64,000 nucleotides of DNA from Anoplolepis gracilipes (lineage: Eukaryota; Arthropoda; Insecta; Hymenoptera; Formicidae), in NCBI RefSeq assembly GCF_047496725.1, contig NC_132973.1, forward strand, positions 6,919,233 through 6,983,232, read 5' to 3'. The notes beneath the pieces were generated by a model, which had not been told where the DNA came from, made no database searches, and worked only from the letters and a program-made list of their open reading frames with translations. This document shows positions 35,201 to 48,757 of this stretch, piece by piece. A program made the position numbers and the translations under genes. The number at the start of each line of letters is the position of its first letter. Position 1 is the stretch's first letter.

Positions 35201-38039
35201 ATAGCGCGACGTTTGCTCTTCCGCAACGCGCGAGATCGTTGACGGTTCATTTGATTTTAAATATAAGTGAAATGAAGCATTTACGAATTTTGATGAGAGC
35301 TCGTTTCGCTTGCGAATGCCTTGTCGGTATTTGTCGCGTGGCAAGTACGCCGAGTTGAATCATGCGTTTTCATTAGGCTAATTAACATAGCGACAATGAC
35401 ATTGCCACAATGTCACGATACAAAAAAAAAAAAAATCCATCGACTGTTCTCTTTATCGTGACTTTCCTTTATTACCTTTTTTTTCAACGTCACGTTGTTT
35501 GGCCGACACTTACTTTGATATTACGTTGTCAATCAGTAGATTGCTAAAGGCGATCGCTATTTGCGGATACACGTTGCCAATTTCATCGTTCGCTCATTGA
35601 AAGATTCATTCTCCGCCGTCCGGAGAAGGACGGAACTTTTCTCGATTTATCCTGCATGTGATACGAATATTTAATACGAAGAAGGACGGCAGTTCCGTGA
35701 AGGACATGAAACGCGAGCCGATTAATGGACTTCCGGCGAGTGGAGATGTCAGGCGCGACGAGACGCGACGAAAGGGCCGCAGAAACCGCACAGACGAAAC
35801 CGCAAACTGTCGCGCTGCCCACAATCGTCTGGACGTACCGCGAAACGGGAAAACCTTCCTTTAAGCGGAAGTGTTTACACGCAAATCGCTCGTGTGAGAA
35901 GAAAGCAATGCGCAGTCTGCGGAATTCACTCTTTCTGACGAGATAAAAATAATCTTATATGAGAGATTATTACCTTCTCGTTCCCTCTCTCCATTTTAAT
36001 TTAGAATATTCATTTTAATTAGAAAACTTAATTAAGTAAAATGATATATTTTTTTTGCATTATATTCTTACATGTTTTATAGTGAATATGATTTTTGCTC
36101 GTTGCTGCCATTCGCAACGTTTACAAAGACAGAAATACGTAAATCGCAGGAGAGAAAGAGAGGGAGGGAAAGAGATATCGTGGCGAATCACCCTTGGTGG
36201 ATAGTGGCGTATGATGGGGAAGTAAACAAACGCTGGAGAAAATGTTTATCAGGGGTAGCGCCGCGACGTCACGCGGAGGCGCCTTCGAGGCGCCGTTCGG
36301 TCCGTTCATCGATTCGCATCCTGTGAGGATGTAATCCCAACGAAAGAGAGAATCAGCCGCTCCGATGGCGCCTGGCGCCAACCGTCCCCTCCCTCCCCTC
36401 GATGCCAGCTATTCAACCTTCGAGCTACCCTCTATCTCTCTCGTCGATCCTTCTGATAATTATTTCGCCAGGATCGCGATCTCGTCTTGTTGCCTAGGTT
36501 TAAGTTAAACTACTCGTACAGGATCGGATTTCAAGGCTCCCCTTAGCTTTAATTGTTATTTCTCTGGCTCTCGGTCATTAAGGACGTAATGTTGAGACCA
36601 CAGCATGTAATTTCAAAGCCTTGCCGTGCTTTCCGTCGTAATTCCTGACGTAAACAATATCTTTCTGATAATCTTTCGGTAATTATCGTTAGAGCAGCCT
36701 GTCTCGAGTACAATAATGTTTTAATGACTGGAATCGAGACAACGAGATAAATTGTGTTGTTCATTTTATGGATGATTCTCTTATCTCTGGATTGATTAGT
36801 TTTACGATCGTAAACGGGAAAATTTTTCTGTGTATAACAGAAAAGTCGTTAAATTTTTCATTATGTTGGTTCTTGATTGAACGTATGTTCAGTATAAAAT
36901 AAGCTACTTGTAGTAGCGTTTTTCTTTTTATCTTATCGTTGAGAAATATTACCGCGATACTTGAAAGTTTATCGAGTGTGGCTCTAGAATTTTCTGATTC
37001 ATTGAATCGCTCTCACAATCAATTGTATATCTACTGAAGATCCATTGTTTAAAGCGAACAGCAATCGTAAAAATTACAGCGAGAGTGAATCGTATCATAA
37101 TTTTCGTTCTTGCTGCACACGGCGATGACATAACGAATTATTTTTTTTGCTATTTCGAGATACGCTACATCATCGACTATTAATCTGCAAACATATAATC
37201 ATTTAGAACTGAAATAGACATGTCGCAACAGTATATCATATTCTGAAACACTTATTTAAATGTGTGGTAAAAAAAACTATTATTTCTTAAAGTACAATAC
37301 ATGATTATTGCGATATTTCCATGTTTTCTTTGAGCTCTTAAAGATTATATATTCTAAATTTAACGGAATATTCAAACAAAAAAAAATACTCTTCATAGAA
37401 ATGGAATTCGTTGTTGCAAAAGTGTAAAAGCAAGAGCGTATTCTGCATTCCATTTGAATAATCTTTGATAAAGCGAAACTTTTGCTAAAGTTTGCTTTAT
37501 ATAATATATATGAAATTTATACATTTTATTATATATTAGTTCTATATAATAATAAAATATTAATTTATAATTTTAATTTTTGTACTAACTTATCGAATAA
37601 TTCATATATGCAAAATGTCTTAAAACTGAACATTTTCACTACCAGATTCTCTCTTTCACAGATTTGATTTATGTATAATATATAATATTGTATGATTATT
37701 TTTAAAGCGAGGCTTTATACATATATAGAATAATAGTTTTGATTATAATATATTTATATAAATTACACAACATTGATAAAAAATCTATGAAAAAGTTTAG
37801 TCAAGACAAAGTTTTTTATACGATATACTTATATAAAGAATGAGAGTCTCGATTATAAATACTTACATAAGTTACACAACATTGGTCACGACAAGAATCT
37901 ATAAAAAAAAAGTTTAGTCAAGACTATTCTCTCTCTCTCTCTCTCTCTCTACTTGCTTCTAAAAGATTTAACGGATAATACTTGGAAATCATAATTCGAG
38001 AAAAGTCGAGCGACAAAACTTGGGTATACAGATCAAAGT

Positions 38040-38350
38040 GATCCGAGGGGAAAAATCGCATAGAAAGAGAGAAAGAGAACGCGTGACGCGCACGCGGAGC
38101 GGGAGCGGGAGCGGAATATTGATTGTCGCAGAGTCGGAGCGTCGCTTCTCCCCGCCTCGCCGCCGCTCCACGCTCCACACGCGGCGGTGCCGTTCGTCCG
38201 ACAGTCAGCTGACTCGAATTACCCGACTCACAGCTGATTTGACGCACGCCACCTCGCCGTGGTGGCGCAACCGCCGTCGCATTGCCGCCTTGCCATCCTT
38301 CTTCTCTTTCTTCCGTTTTCTCCATTATTCTTCGCCTTGGACTCGTCTTA
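38040..38350. promoter_or_regulatory. CpG-rich island with E-box motifs
   Basis: This island in the Mob2 intron has GAGCGGGAGCGG repeats and two CAGCTG E-boxes close together (in AGTCAGCTGACTCG and CACAGCTGATTTG, about 38207-38240). I infer an enhancer or a further promoter. The E-boxes are seen directly; factor binding is unknown. Confidence 0.35.
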
Positions 38351-39999
38351 TCTTCGTTCCTCTCCGTTTCTCCTACGCGTCCTTAGTTGCCCTCTTAAAA
38401 TGCGATAGATGCATAAAGAGACCTCGCGAGACTTGGTTTGGTATAGAAAAGATATAAAGTACAGTAATAAATGCGTCAACGAAACGAATCAGTATTTTAT
38501 CGTTTTTCTCGATAAATTGACAGGTGCGATTCTATTCTCTCGAATATTTCGACCGACGGGGCTAAAGAAAACAATCCTATTTGATGTCTCCTCTCGAATG
38601 TCTCGTTTTCTTCGAAGAGAAAAAAGTAAATGGGGAGGGGAGCAAAGGTGTTGCCTTTGTGCCACTCCGATCGTTACTCCGGAAACAAGGCGTGTCCAAA
38701 ATAATTCGTTTTTTGCGATTGAAAATTGGAATTGATATCCATTCGACAAAGCTTTTTTTGGTATATATACAAGTTGCTTAGATATTTCTGGTTTCTATAA
38801 TAATCGATTGATTATTGTTCACTATAAATAACTCGTTCATTGACGAAGATGGATTTCCACTCGGGCTTATGTAATATTGCAGGGATTATAATTTACTTTA
38901 AATACGCGGGTTTAAAATAAATACCAGATTATATATTTAAAGTAAATTTTATAATACGCTTAAAAGAGATTGACAGATTCAATTATAAATGTCTTAAGCA
39001 TATTAGATAGATAGAGATAGATTACGTGAAAATCTCAGGATATATCAGCTTTTAAGTGTTTATGCAGTATTCATTGTTTAATAGTATTTTCTACACTTCC
39101 CTCCCCCTCCCCCTCTCCCACACACACACACACACACACACATTAAGTTTTCATTCAATAAAAATTTTTTAACTGCGAGTTTATAAATGTATTAAATGCA
39201 ATGCGTATAACTGCTTTAAATTATTGATATTTCTAAATATATAATTATTCTAAATTTGACAAAGGCATTATTTTATTTTTACGCTTCGTGTTGAACATTC
39301 CATGATGTAAATATAATTTATAGTTCTTTCTCATAAAACGTTAAAATTTACGTCGCGACGAGACCAATTCTGAGATCATGCTAATTCCTGTCACGTCCGA
39401 ATTAAAGAAGATTAGATTCGACGGAGATCAACGCGCCCATATCTCGTGGTCACATTAATACTACACAACATCACGTCGCAAAAAGTGTCGAATAAATGTC
39501 TCACCAAGTATAAACGTGCATGCGCATTTCAGTCCTGCGCATATAGTCGAATAATTAAACGAGATGTTCTGGAAAAGGCATATATGCAACCACTAAATGA
39601 AACAAAAGAGCATCGATAGATATATTAATTAATTTTATTTCTAATATACATAAATTAATTAATTAGCAGGTTTAATAATTAATATTTAGTTTTAAATGTA
39701 TTTGTTATATCAGTATTAAATAAAGATTGATTAAGAACAGTTATTTCAAAAAGACACTTTATTATTTTTAAATAATCATATTAAAAGACTCTAAAAGTTT
39801 TTTGTATTAATTTTATTCTATAATTAATATATATATATATGATTTTTTTCAAATGAATAAATATTTTTTATCATTCTTTATTTTTCATATGTTGTTTTTT
39901 TCTCTTGAAATAGTAAAAATACTGGAGAATATCACTTTTCCAATTAGTACACGCAAAGTATATGATATCCGTATAACATCGCCTTTAATTCGCATTATA

Positions 40000-40510
40000 T
40001 TTCGGTGCATTTCATCCCCGGTGGCGACTCGGTGATTCGTCAGGCCGCGATCTCGGCAGTCGCATTCATGCGCTCGACGGCGGCGCGTCGAATAGCACGA
40101 GGGTGTCTGATGATCCGGTCTTTTATGGAAGAAGGGCAGGGAGTCGTCGGACGAACTCGCGTTCACGAAATGCGCGAGAAACGTAGACAACGCCTCATCC
40201 GGATCGGACGTCACAATCGGTCACTTCGGTATATTCGAGCGGCGTGTTCATTAGAAATTTTACGACGACTCTAGTCTCTTTAGATGATTTTATCATCACC
40301 TATCCTCCCATCTGTTTTCGTTCGTTTTTTCGCGCTCGTGAGTGACGCGAACCCATTAAATGTGAAAGAACGAGTTCCTCTCTGCTCGTTGTCCTATTAT
40401 CCGTTGTACACGATAATGTGATAGGCAGTGATAACGATTTACGGGGCGCGATGCGACGTGATTCGATTAGGAGAAATACCGCAGCGTGATGCGGCAAGGA
40501 AAGAGCAGAA
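40000..40510. promoter_or_regulatory. CpG-rich island in the Mob2 intron
   Basis: A GC-rich block crossed by open frames on both strands. The plus-strand frame at 40068-40274 has an ATG and is Arg-rich; the minus-strand frame lacks an ATG. Neither has splice support toward Mob2. A regulatory element or an unannotated first exon are both possible. Confidence 0.3.
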
Positions 40511-42880
40511 TAAAGAGGATCGTTTTGTGTGATCCCGTGGAGGATACTGCGGGCGCAATGATCTCGCGAAAGAAAATGCGTACTTTTTTTAAAAAGTATT
40601 AACTACACATTAATTTATGAGCAAAATATCAACGAGGTTTCTGATGATAAAATTTACCTGCTTTCGATTAATTAATTAATTAATTAAAATCGACAAACTT
40701 ATATTTTCCAAAATCGTTTTACATCTATATATTATGTATAATATATTTAAAAAACACATACACACTTTACGAAATTTTGTGAAAGCTATACATAATGTTT
40801 ATATTAAAGAAAAAGATATACTGCAAGTTTTGTAATACATATATTTTTAAGCTTATTAAAATTAGTAGAAGAAAATTATCTGTTTCCATATCAGAAAAGC
40901 ATTTTGTATAACAAGCTTCTTGAAAAAATGAAAATTATTATTTCTATGTAATTCCATTTATCTGACGATATTTTATGAATGCTTCTTATCAAAAAATGAG
41001 AAATAAAATTTGATTAGGATATTACTACCTACGGAGAATGAATAAGTCGTAATAGAAAGAAAAAGAAGAGAATTACTGAAGTATTGAATGTTGTAGATTA
41101 GATTAATATTATATAAATAGCAAATGAATAAGGGTAGGAAATAAAAGACAATAATTATTAAACAATGCAAACCGAAGGTTGAATAGGTTTAATGCGCAAA
41201 TATTTTTTGCTTGAAATCTCTAGTGAATTTTTGAACAAGATTTTCGGGTACGGGTTTGCGTGTCTAAGGAACGAGAAAAGAGGGTACTCCCTTATTTACT
41301 TATCTGGTCCTTCGGGAGATTCCTGCCGAACGGTCGCTTATGACGAATTCTTTCTGTCAGAATCAAGGACGCAGTAGCAGAATTTAGTTCTCTGCAGGTA
41401 CTGTGAGATTTTTTAGAGACCACAAAATAAAGAAGAATTTCTGAAACAGATTGCCAAATTTGGCAGCATATTTCTCTTTGAAGTTACGTATATATAAGGT
41501 ATATAAATCAAATACATGTAAATATGTATAAATAAAATTTAAATATACATAAATATTACCGGATATAAAATTGGAGATGAATTGTAAATTTTGAGTCGGA
41601 AAAAAATCGCGATTTATTAAAGTCTCTTTGGGTGATGAACCTGAAATACTGCTTTCTCTTGCGACGTTAGTATTATGCTTCTGAATTGCACGATTAAGTA
41701 CAATTTAAATTTTAGACGTGACCTTGTCCGGGTCACGATCAAGGACGCATATGTCATGGTTTCGTGCAGTCGAAATTGTTGGAACTACTTGGCTCGAATT
41801 TTTCGTTCACTTCACGATGTACCGACATTTGAATTTACGCTCGACCGACTAACCGGGTTGATAGCTTACATAACACATGCTATGTTATCATCACAATTCT
41901 CGTTGATATCCATTCTGCAATTACAATATTTCTTATTATAAATTTTACATATTTCTTATCGTAATAAGTTGTTTAATTTAATTAATTTAATTTAGTGAAT
42001 TATTATAAGATCACATGGTAATGTATATTTGAGGGTTTTATGATTTTTATATTATATTCTTTATTTTTATTTTTTTTAAGTATTTCTTAAAAAGATTTCT
42101 TTTTTAAGAATTAAATTGAGAAAAAAAGACGAAATGGACACGTGGTTTTAATTTCAGAGAAACATGTAAATTTCTTTCTCGACTTCTGTCGTGTACGTGT
42201 AAGGGTTTCGTCCGGCGACATAGTTTGTGTTTTACCTTTGCACCGGTAATCGGTACCAGGAAACTACGTTCGCGGAAACAACTTTGTAAACTTTCGTGCC
42301 AATAAAACGAGCGCTCTCGAGGAAAACGAAAAGTCAAGGTATATAACCAAGCGCCTGTTAAATGCGCCAGTTTACATTTTTAATTTTACACTGTTACTTT
42401 ATTTATATATATAAAATTATTTTCCATCTTAATCAATTATTTTTCATTATATATTAATCATTTTGTACACTCTAAATTTCGTCGATAATTCTCTCCGCTG
42501 ATAATCACCGATATTTATCAATTGTCAACACAAACAAAAAAAAAAAGCGCGTTTTTATCACACGATATAATCGCGAATTTTGCAGAATACGAATATAATT
42601 CCACGTATGCGAGTTGAATTAAGGTACTCGTTTCTATATATGCATTCTATATATTTGTCACGAAACGGTCATTAATTGCATTTTGATCGAGATTGCTAAT
42701 CTTTTGGTTGTCGACTATTTTTTTTTCTTTATGGCGTCATGGATGCACGTGTGCCCGATAACCCAGTTTCTGAAAGACAGCGAAGCGACAAACTCACGGT
42801 ATTAGTTGGAGAAATGAGAAACCTGGCACCGCGCCAGCGACGCATGTTGCCTAAATTTTTCTAGCCAATGTGAGAATGAA

Positions 42881-42921
<41 letters not shown>

Positions 42922-43699
42922 ATGTGCAATTTATCGATATTTCAAAATTTAGATTCCCCGAGAGTATACGCGATGAATAGTAACTTTATATATGTACGGA
43001 TTATATATTTACTGCATCAACTCAAATAAAAGTTTGAAATGATGAGTAACAGCTCTGTGACCTTTTAAAATATCATAACAAAGGTCCATTGTTAAATTTA
43101 TTATAATTTATGTAATATAGAACGCGAACGTATGCTTGAATTTTGCTCCAGATCGACGAAGACCGATCTTTCGCGCTCGTTCTTGTAAACGAGATCGATT
43201 GTCTTCCAAGGAGTGTCTTCCACACCTTCTGTCGTCTTCCCGCGAGCTATTTCTTCTAGAATCGATTAGACTGAACGTCATCATCATTGTACTATACGTG
43301 AGTTCTTAGACTTGGACGACGTAAACCTGACACAAACGTAAGCTCAATAAGTTCAGTTAAGCTGCTTTTAAGTCGAAGGAATCAGAGGAAGTCATCCCTG
43401 GGAATCATATGAACACTCGAAAGTATCTTGAAATTATTAGAAAAGTCAGGATCTTAGAAAGAAATAAAAAGAAAATAGGAAAATTTGTACGGAATAAACC
43501 CATTTTGAAAGGCACGAATATTAAGTGAATCTTTTCAGAAGAGAAGAAAAAAGCGCGAAATATATATAAAAGAAATATTGTACTGTTAGAAAAATACAAA
43601 TCTGTCAAAGGATGTAAAATCGTTCAGTTGAAGTGAATAAATATTGCAAGCGGCAATCGTTTCTAAATCATTAAACGAACACATCCACGCGAATCAAAA

Positions 43700-44018
43700 G
43701 ATCAGAAGAGAAGCTTTTTCAATCGCCTTCCATTTCGGAACATCGTTGGAACATTCCGTCCTCGATACCTAGAAATACGAAGAAATAATTTGGAGGTGCT
43801 CGAAGATTCTCGTGAGTTCCGCGCGTGAATCCCCTTGGATATCGGCCGCTCTCCAGAGGATCCGGGACAAGGGAAGGTCCCGGCACGTGGTGGCTAAAGT
43901 TCGATGACAATCGAACAAGATTTGGTGCCTACCCAGCGTGCGTGAGCGGATCCTCGGGCACGAGGGCGGCGCGCCGAGGAGGTCGTCCTCGACCACGACG
44001 ATCACGACGACGACGACG
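43700..44018 (+). promoter_or_regulatory. Mob2: Third Mob2 promoter and 5' UTR
   Basis: A CpG-rich leader precedes the ATG at 44019. The coding frame is open upstream to about 43938 but begins there only with GTG, so the first true ATG is used as the start. Confidence 0.45.
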
Positions 44019-45786
44019 ATGTTGCGCTCGCCGGCGCGCGGCGCCGTCACCGTCCTGCGGGAGCCCTCCTCCGCCTCCGCCGCGGTAGCGGCCGCGGCGG
44101 CCGCGGTCGCATCCTCGGCCACCACCGTCTCGGCGCCGTCGACACCGGTGCACCACGGCGGCGCCGGCACCGGTGCTGGTAGCTCAAGCAGCGCCTCCTC
44201 CTCGCGTCTCTCCCTGCTCGACACCTGCCACAGGAAGATCAGGCTCTTCGGCGAGCTAGTCGCGTGAGTTCTTCCGCAAACGATCGCGTAGATATGTACA
44301 TATGTGTATGTGTGTGTGTGTGTGTGTGTGTGCGTGTGCGTGTGTGTGCGAATATCACAATGTGTGCGAAATTGATATCGGTGTAATTAAATTTCACATT
44401 CTGTCACATTCAAAATACAGTCAAAATAAGAAAAAATTGAGTATCCATTATGTAAATTATATCCACGATATATTATATAAGCGCTATAAGTAATATTATT
44501 ATACGGAAACGTGATACAGGAGATATATGTACCGGCTGACTTACGCCAATTTTTTTTCTTATGCGAAGCTGCAGCTTCTTTCCAGGAGCATGTGCTTTCT
44601 AGAGAGCGATTATATATATATAAAGCGCTTTGGACCGTGTAGACGTGGCTGAACATGATGCTGCTATCGTTATTGCATGTAATTGCATTTTTCACTGGCA
44701 GGAAGCTGAATGTGCGACGTGGCTGCTGCGTATTGAACCAAGCTCGAAAAACACAGTATACTCGGAACTAATATTATATTTAGTTTTTACTTACAAACGA
44801 AGAAATACTGTGTTAGTTACGTATTATTGCGCGATTCACATTAATTGAGATTATCCAGGTTTCTTGATATTAAGTTTCTGAACAAAATGTGTTTATTATC
44901 TTCCTATGTTCTTTTTCAATGTAATGTTTTATTTACCTATTTATAAAAAAAAAAAAAATTATGATTGAAATTAAACCTAATTCAATAGAACGGTAACCTC
45001 TATATTGTAAATATGTAATTATATATATTATGGTATTACTAATATTACGATAATAGAGTACAACAATCGATTTTCATTGTTATTTCCGGTTTTCCGCCGA
45101 GCAACATTATTATTATTATTTCGTATTATTATTAAAGGATTTCTATAATTAAACGATATGAAAAAACGTTCTCTGGCGTTCTGTTTACACAAAAAAGAAA
45201 TTCCGTTTGTTTTTCGTTAAATTCGTTGAGGTGAGAAGTATAACGCCCATGGCTTCACTGATAGATTAAAGACAAATTGAATAGAGAGTCGGGAAGCGTC
45301 GAGGATAATTGTACAAATCCGATAATTCGCTAATCTGATTAATGAATTCGCGTTACTCGATTAAAGACGAAATGCTCTCATTCGATCTATTCCGGTCAAT
45401 CTGGAAACCGCAAATTAGCGAACCTGTGAATCGACTGTCAATCGCAGTGCATTGTAAAAAAATTGCTCGTTCATTTTTTTTATTGATGATTTTCCGACGA
45501 TTTGTTTTTGACGATGAAAAACAATCGACAATAACGTTATAAGTTATCATTTTTATAGTATTATTATTTATATTAGTCATTAGCACACATTTTCGTAAAT
45601 TTTTAATTAATAATTCAATTATTTTCTCTGTAAGTTATTGGTATTCTATAATAAAGCTGATCTTTTCAATTTTGACAAATATCAATTTCTTATTAAATGT
45701 CATATATAAGTTATTTCGAAACGTGTTTCCTTTTAATTGCGAATTCTTGGACCATTCTTATAATAAAATTCTATGAAGAATTAATT

Positions 45787-45819
<33 letters not shown>

Positions 45820-47985
45820 TCTCTACTATCGATATAATAATTGATCAATTTCGGACAGCGTGCTCATTTATCTCACATGCGAGGCTGTGCTATATTATAT
45901 CTATATATTTGCGCAATACCTATACGATTTTGCTTGATTGGCTTGAACGTTTTAAAGATCACAATGTGCGAAAAAGCTATGTCGCATGATTCGCTGACCG
46001 TGAGAATGTTTTCTCGTTTTGCAGAAAAGCCAGACGAAAGGAGAAAGATGCGGGAGCCACGGAGGATCCTAAACTGTACCTGGAGGAGGCCGCTCTCGAG
46101 AGACAGTTACCAGAGTTGGACCTGAGGATGCTCGTGGATTTACCGCCCGGTCTGGATTACAATGAGTGGCTGGCGTCGCACACCCTCGCACTATTCGATC
46201 ATATTAATCTCGTCTATGGCACGATATCGGAGTTCTGCACCATGACGGGTTGTCCCGATATGACCGGTCCCGGCTTAAGGTAAGCCCTGATTTTTTTCAC
46301 TTACTTACAGCGTTGAAAAAATTGCATCTCCCATTTATTCGAGTATATTTCAGAGAATTATATTTTTTTACTATGGAATATAAAAACGTACTAAACATTA
46401 TAAAGTAAACAAAAAGCATTATATTTTTTTACATTCTTTTAATCTAAATTTTATTGTTAATGATGTAGAAATCGAAATAGGATGACAGGAAATTTTAAAA
46501 ATTTAAAATCTTAAAAATTTAATAATTTATTGAGATTAATTAAAATTTATTTTCAAATTTATATTCCTTTGAAATCAAGCGTTTACGTCACAGTATAAAT
46601 GCAATCTCTGTTAAATGCACCATGTTATCATCATATTTTTAAACAAAAAATGAATAGCTTTTATCGATAATGAACTTTGATCCAAATTATTTGCCGATCA
46701 CTCTTTATTATTTGCTTGTGCTGCTAATGTTTTGCATTCCAAATGATCGATCGATTGACACAACTGCTTTATCATTCTAGAACGTATCTATGGTTCGATG
46801 AAAAGGGGAAAAAAACGAGAGTGGCAGCACCACAATATATAGACTATGTTATGACATTTACGCAACGCACCGTTAGTGACGAAACTATATTCCCTACAAA
46901 GTACGGTGAGTTTATTCAATCTTTACATAAGAATTTAATTTTTCAAGTCTGCTAGAGTATATTTATATAATTAATATAATTACGTAATTAATAAATGTCA
47001 TAGCTTCATTTTTAATAACATTACTATATCATATAAAGACTTAGCGATTATTAATCAATCGAGAGATATGTAATTTATATTTATTTTATTATATATCGCA
47101 TTTAGATTATTAAGTAAAAGCTGAGAAGTAACAATCGGTTAATTATTGTTGTTTTTTTTTTTTTTTTTTTTTAGCAAACGAATTTCCAAGTTCGTTTGAG
47201 TCGATAGTGCGTAAGATCCTGCGGCTACTGTACCACGTGGTGGCACACATCTACCACTGCCACTTCAGGGAGGTGGCGCTTTTGGGGTTGCACGCTCACC
47301 TCAATTGTGTGTTCGCCCACCTCACGCTCCTTAATCAACGCTTCAACCTTATAGATCCCAAGGAGACGGAGATCCTGGGGGACTTAGAGGCCGCCCTCTT
47401 GGGTAAGCTTTATATGCTACCGTCACTGCCACACCAATGCGGTATTGATCGATGCTGATTACGCAATGCCCGCGAGAGATCCGAGACCGAATTGCGCGAC
47501 AAAATATTTCCTTTGATGATTGATAGGATGATGTATGTGTGTCTTGAAAAACACACTTTTCATTATCGTAATTCTTTATTCGAGGACGATCGGTCAAATC
47601 GGAGCTTAGAATTAAAAGTTTATTGAAAAAAAAAAAAGATTAAACCTATATCAAAGTGCTTCTGATATTCTCCCAATATTTTTTATCGGCGATTATCGGA
47701 AAAACTTATTTGTATCTTTGTAAAGACTAACGGAACAACGAGAAGACTCCCTTGTGGGAATCAGTTTGCGTGATTATTAAGGGACGAATCCAATTACGGT
47801 GCATTAAATGTATATTTAGCTTGCTACATTATACGTCTCACCAGAGAGATACATGTTTGATTTTATGCTATTATATCGATTCCTTCCCCGATTGCTTGCT
47901 TACAGGTGACTCGACATCCGCGCCTTCGCAGACTTTAGCCATCCAGGAGACTCCGACCTCCACAACCACTACCAGTACCACCTAG
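44019..47985 (+). CDS. Mob2: MOB kinase activator-like 2 (Mob2), 310 aa in this isoform
   Basis: Exon C (44019-44263) joins 46025-46279, 46781-46905, 47175-47402 and 47906-47985 in phases 2, 2, 1 and 1, giving 310 residues. The N-terminal 81 residues are Ala/Ser-rich and low in complexity. The shared part is typical insect Mob2: DPKLYLEEAALERQLPELDL, LPPGLDYNEWLASHTLALFD, RTYLWFDEKGKKTRVAAPQY and LLNQRFNLIDPKETEILGDL. The Zn-binding residues of the Mob fold are visible as CTMTGC and AHIYHCHF. Mob2 binds and tunes NDR-family kinases (Tricornered) in cell shape and neurite or photoreceptor morphogenesis. The tail is Thr/Ser-rich (TPTSTTTTSTT). Two other first exons (21708 and 32115) use the same downstream exons. 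Confidence 0.95.
44305..44348. repeat. (GT)n microsatellite
   Basis: A GT dinucleotide run with CG interruptions just inside the intron after Mob2 exon C. Confidence 0.85.
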
Positions 47986-48600
47986 ATCGCCGCGATGCCT
48001 AATGGCATGCGAGCGGAGGTTGCAGTTCCTGAGATTAGGTGACGATAGGCGATTCGTTCGTTCGTTCGGTTTCTTTTTGCCTCCTTTTTGTTCTTTTTAT
48101 AGACACATGCGAAAAAATAGAGTTTATTGCGATACGATCGGCCGGTGAATGGTAAAAGAGTAAGAGAGAGAGATAGAATGAGAGAGAGAATGAAAGAAAG
48201 CGGCGATTCTGTAAAAACAAAGAAAAAAGATACCAGTAGTACCTGTACATAGCAAAGTGTCAACAACTACATGATGTAATTAGGTTCCTCCGTTTGTTGT
48301 TTGTGAGATTGTACATAATTTATTAAATGGTAAGATATATATACACGAGAGAGAGAGAGAGAGAAAGAAAAAAAATAAACAAGTGAGAATGAAAGAGCGC
48401 GAAAGCGAGAGAGAAAGAGAGAACGCAAGAGAGCGCGATAGAAAAAAACGAGTATTGATTATTATTGACAAAGTTAGTTGCTATAAGAGATGATTTGTTC
48501 TGTAAAAAATGATACAATAATAATATTGTAAAAAAAAAGTTAAAATAATACCAAATATATACCTGGTGTTAAGGCACATGTTTTATCGGTGACGAATTAA
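47986..48600 (+). other. Mob2: Mob2 3' UTR
   Basis: Purine-rich sequence (GAGA tracts at 48165-48195 and 48347-48425) follows the stop codon. A polyadenylation signal AATAAA is at 48374-48379. The transcript end is not fixed by the sequence alone. Confidence 0.45.
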
Positions 48601-48757
48601 AAGTGATATGAAGGAATCCATTTCCCTCCTAGAAGCGAACCTACCGTCTCAATTACTGTTGAAGTCACAGAAATTCTCCAATCTTTAATCTTAAATTACT
48701 TAAAATTATTCTCCTTCTTTTGAGATTTTCAAGAATTTCTAATTTCCACTTACAAGG

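Larger units (their letters stand above)
32267..44018 (+). other. Mob2 intron with several GC-rich islands
   Basis: AT-rich intron broken by distinct CpG-rich islands at about 34.05-34.22, 35.56-35.88, 36.18-36.42, 38.04-38.35 and 40.00-40.51 kb. None yields an exon that joins Mob2 in phase with a good donor. Microsatellites are (CA)n at 39120-39142 and (GA)n at 42880-42920. A 42-codon frame at 42741-42869 (MDARVPDNPVSERQR...) has an ATG but no other support. Confidence 0.45.

Noticed and set aside
39885..40214. 109-codon minus-strand frame in a CpG island
   Set aside because: Starts with GTG only, and no acceptor was found to make it an internal exon.
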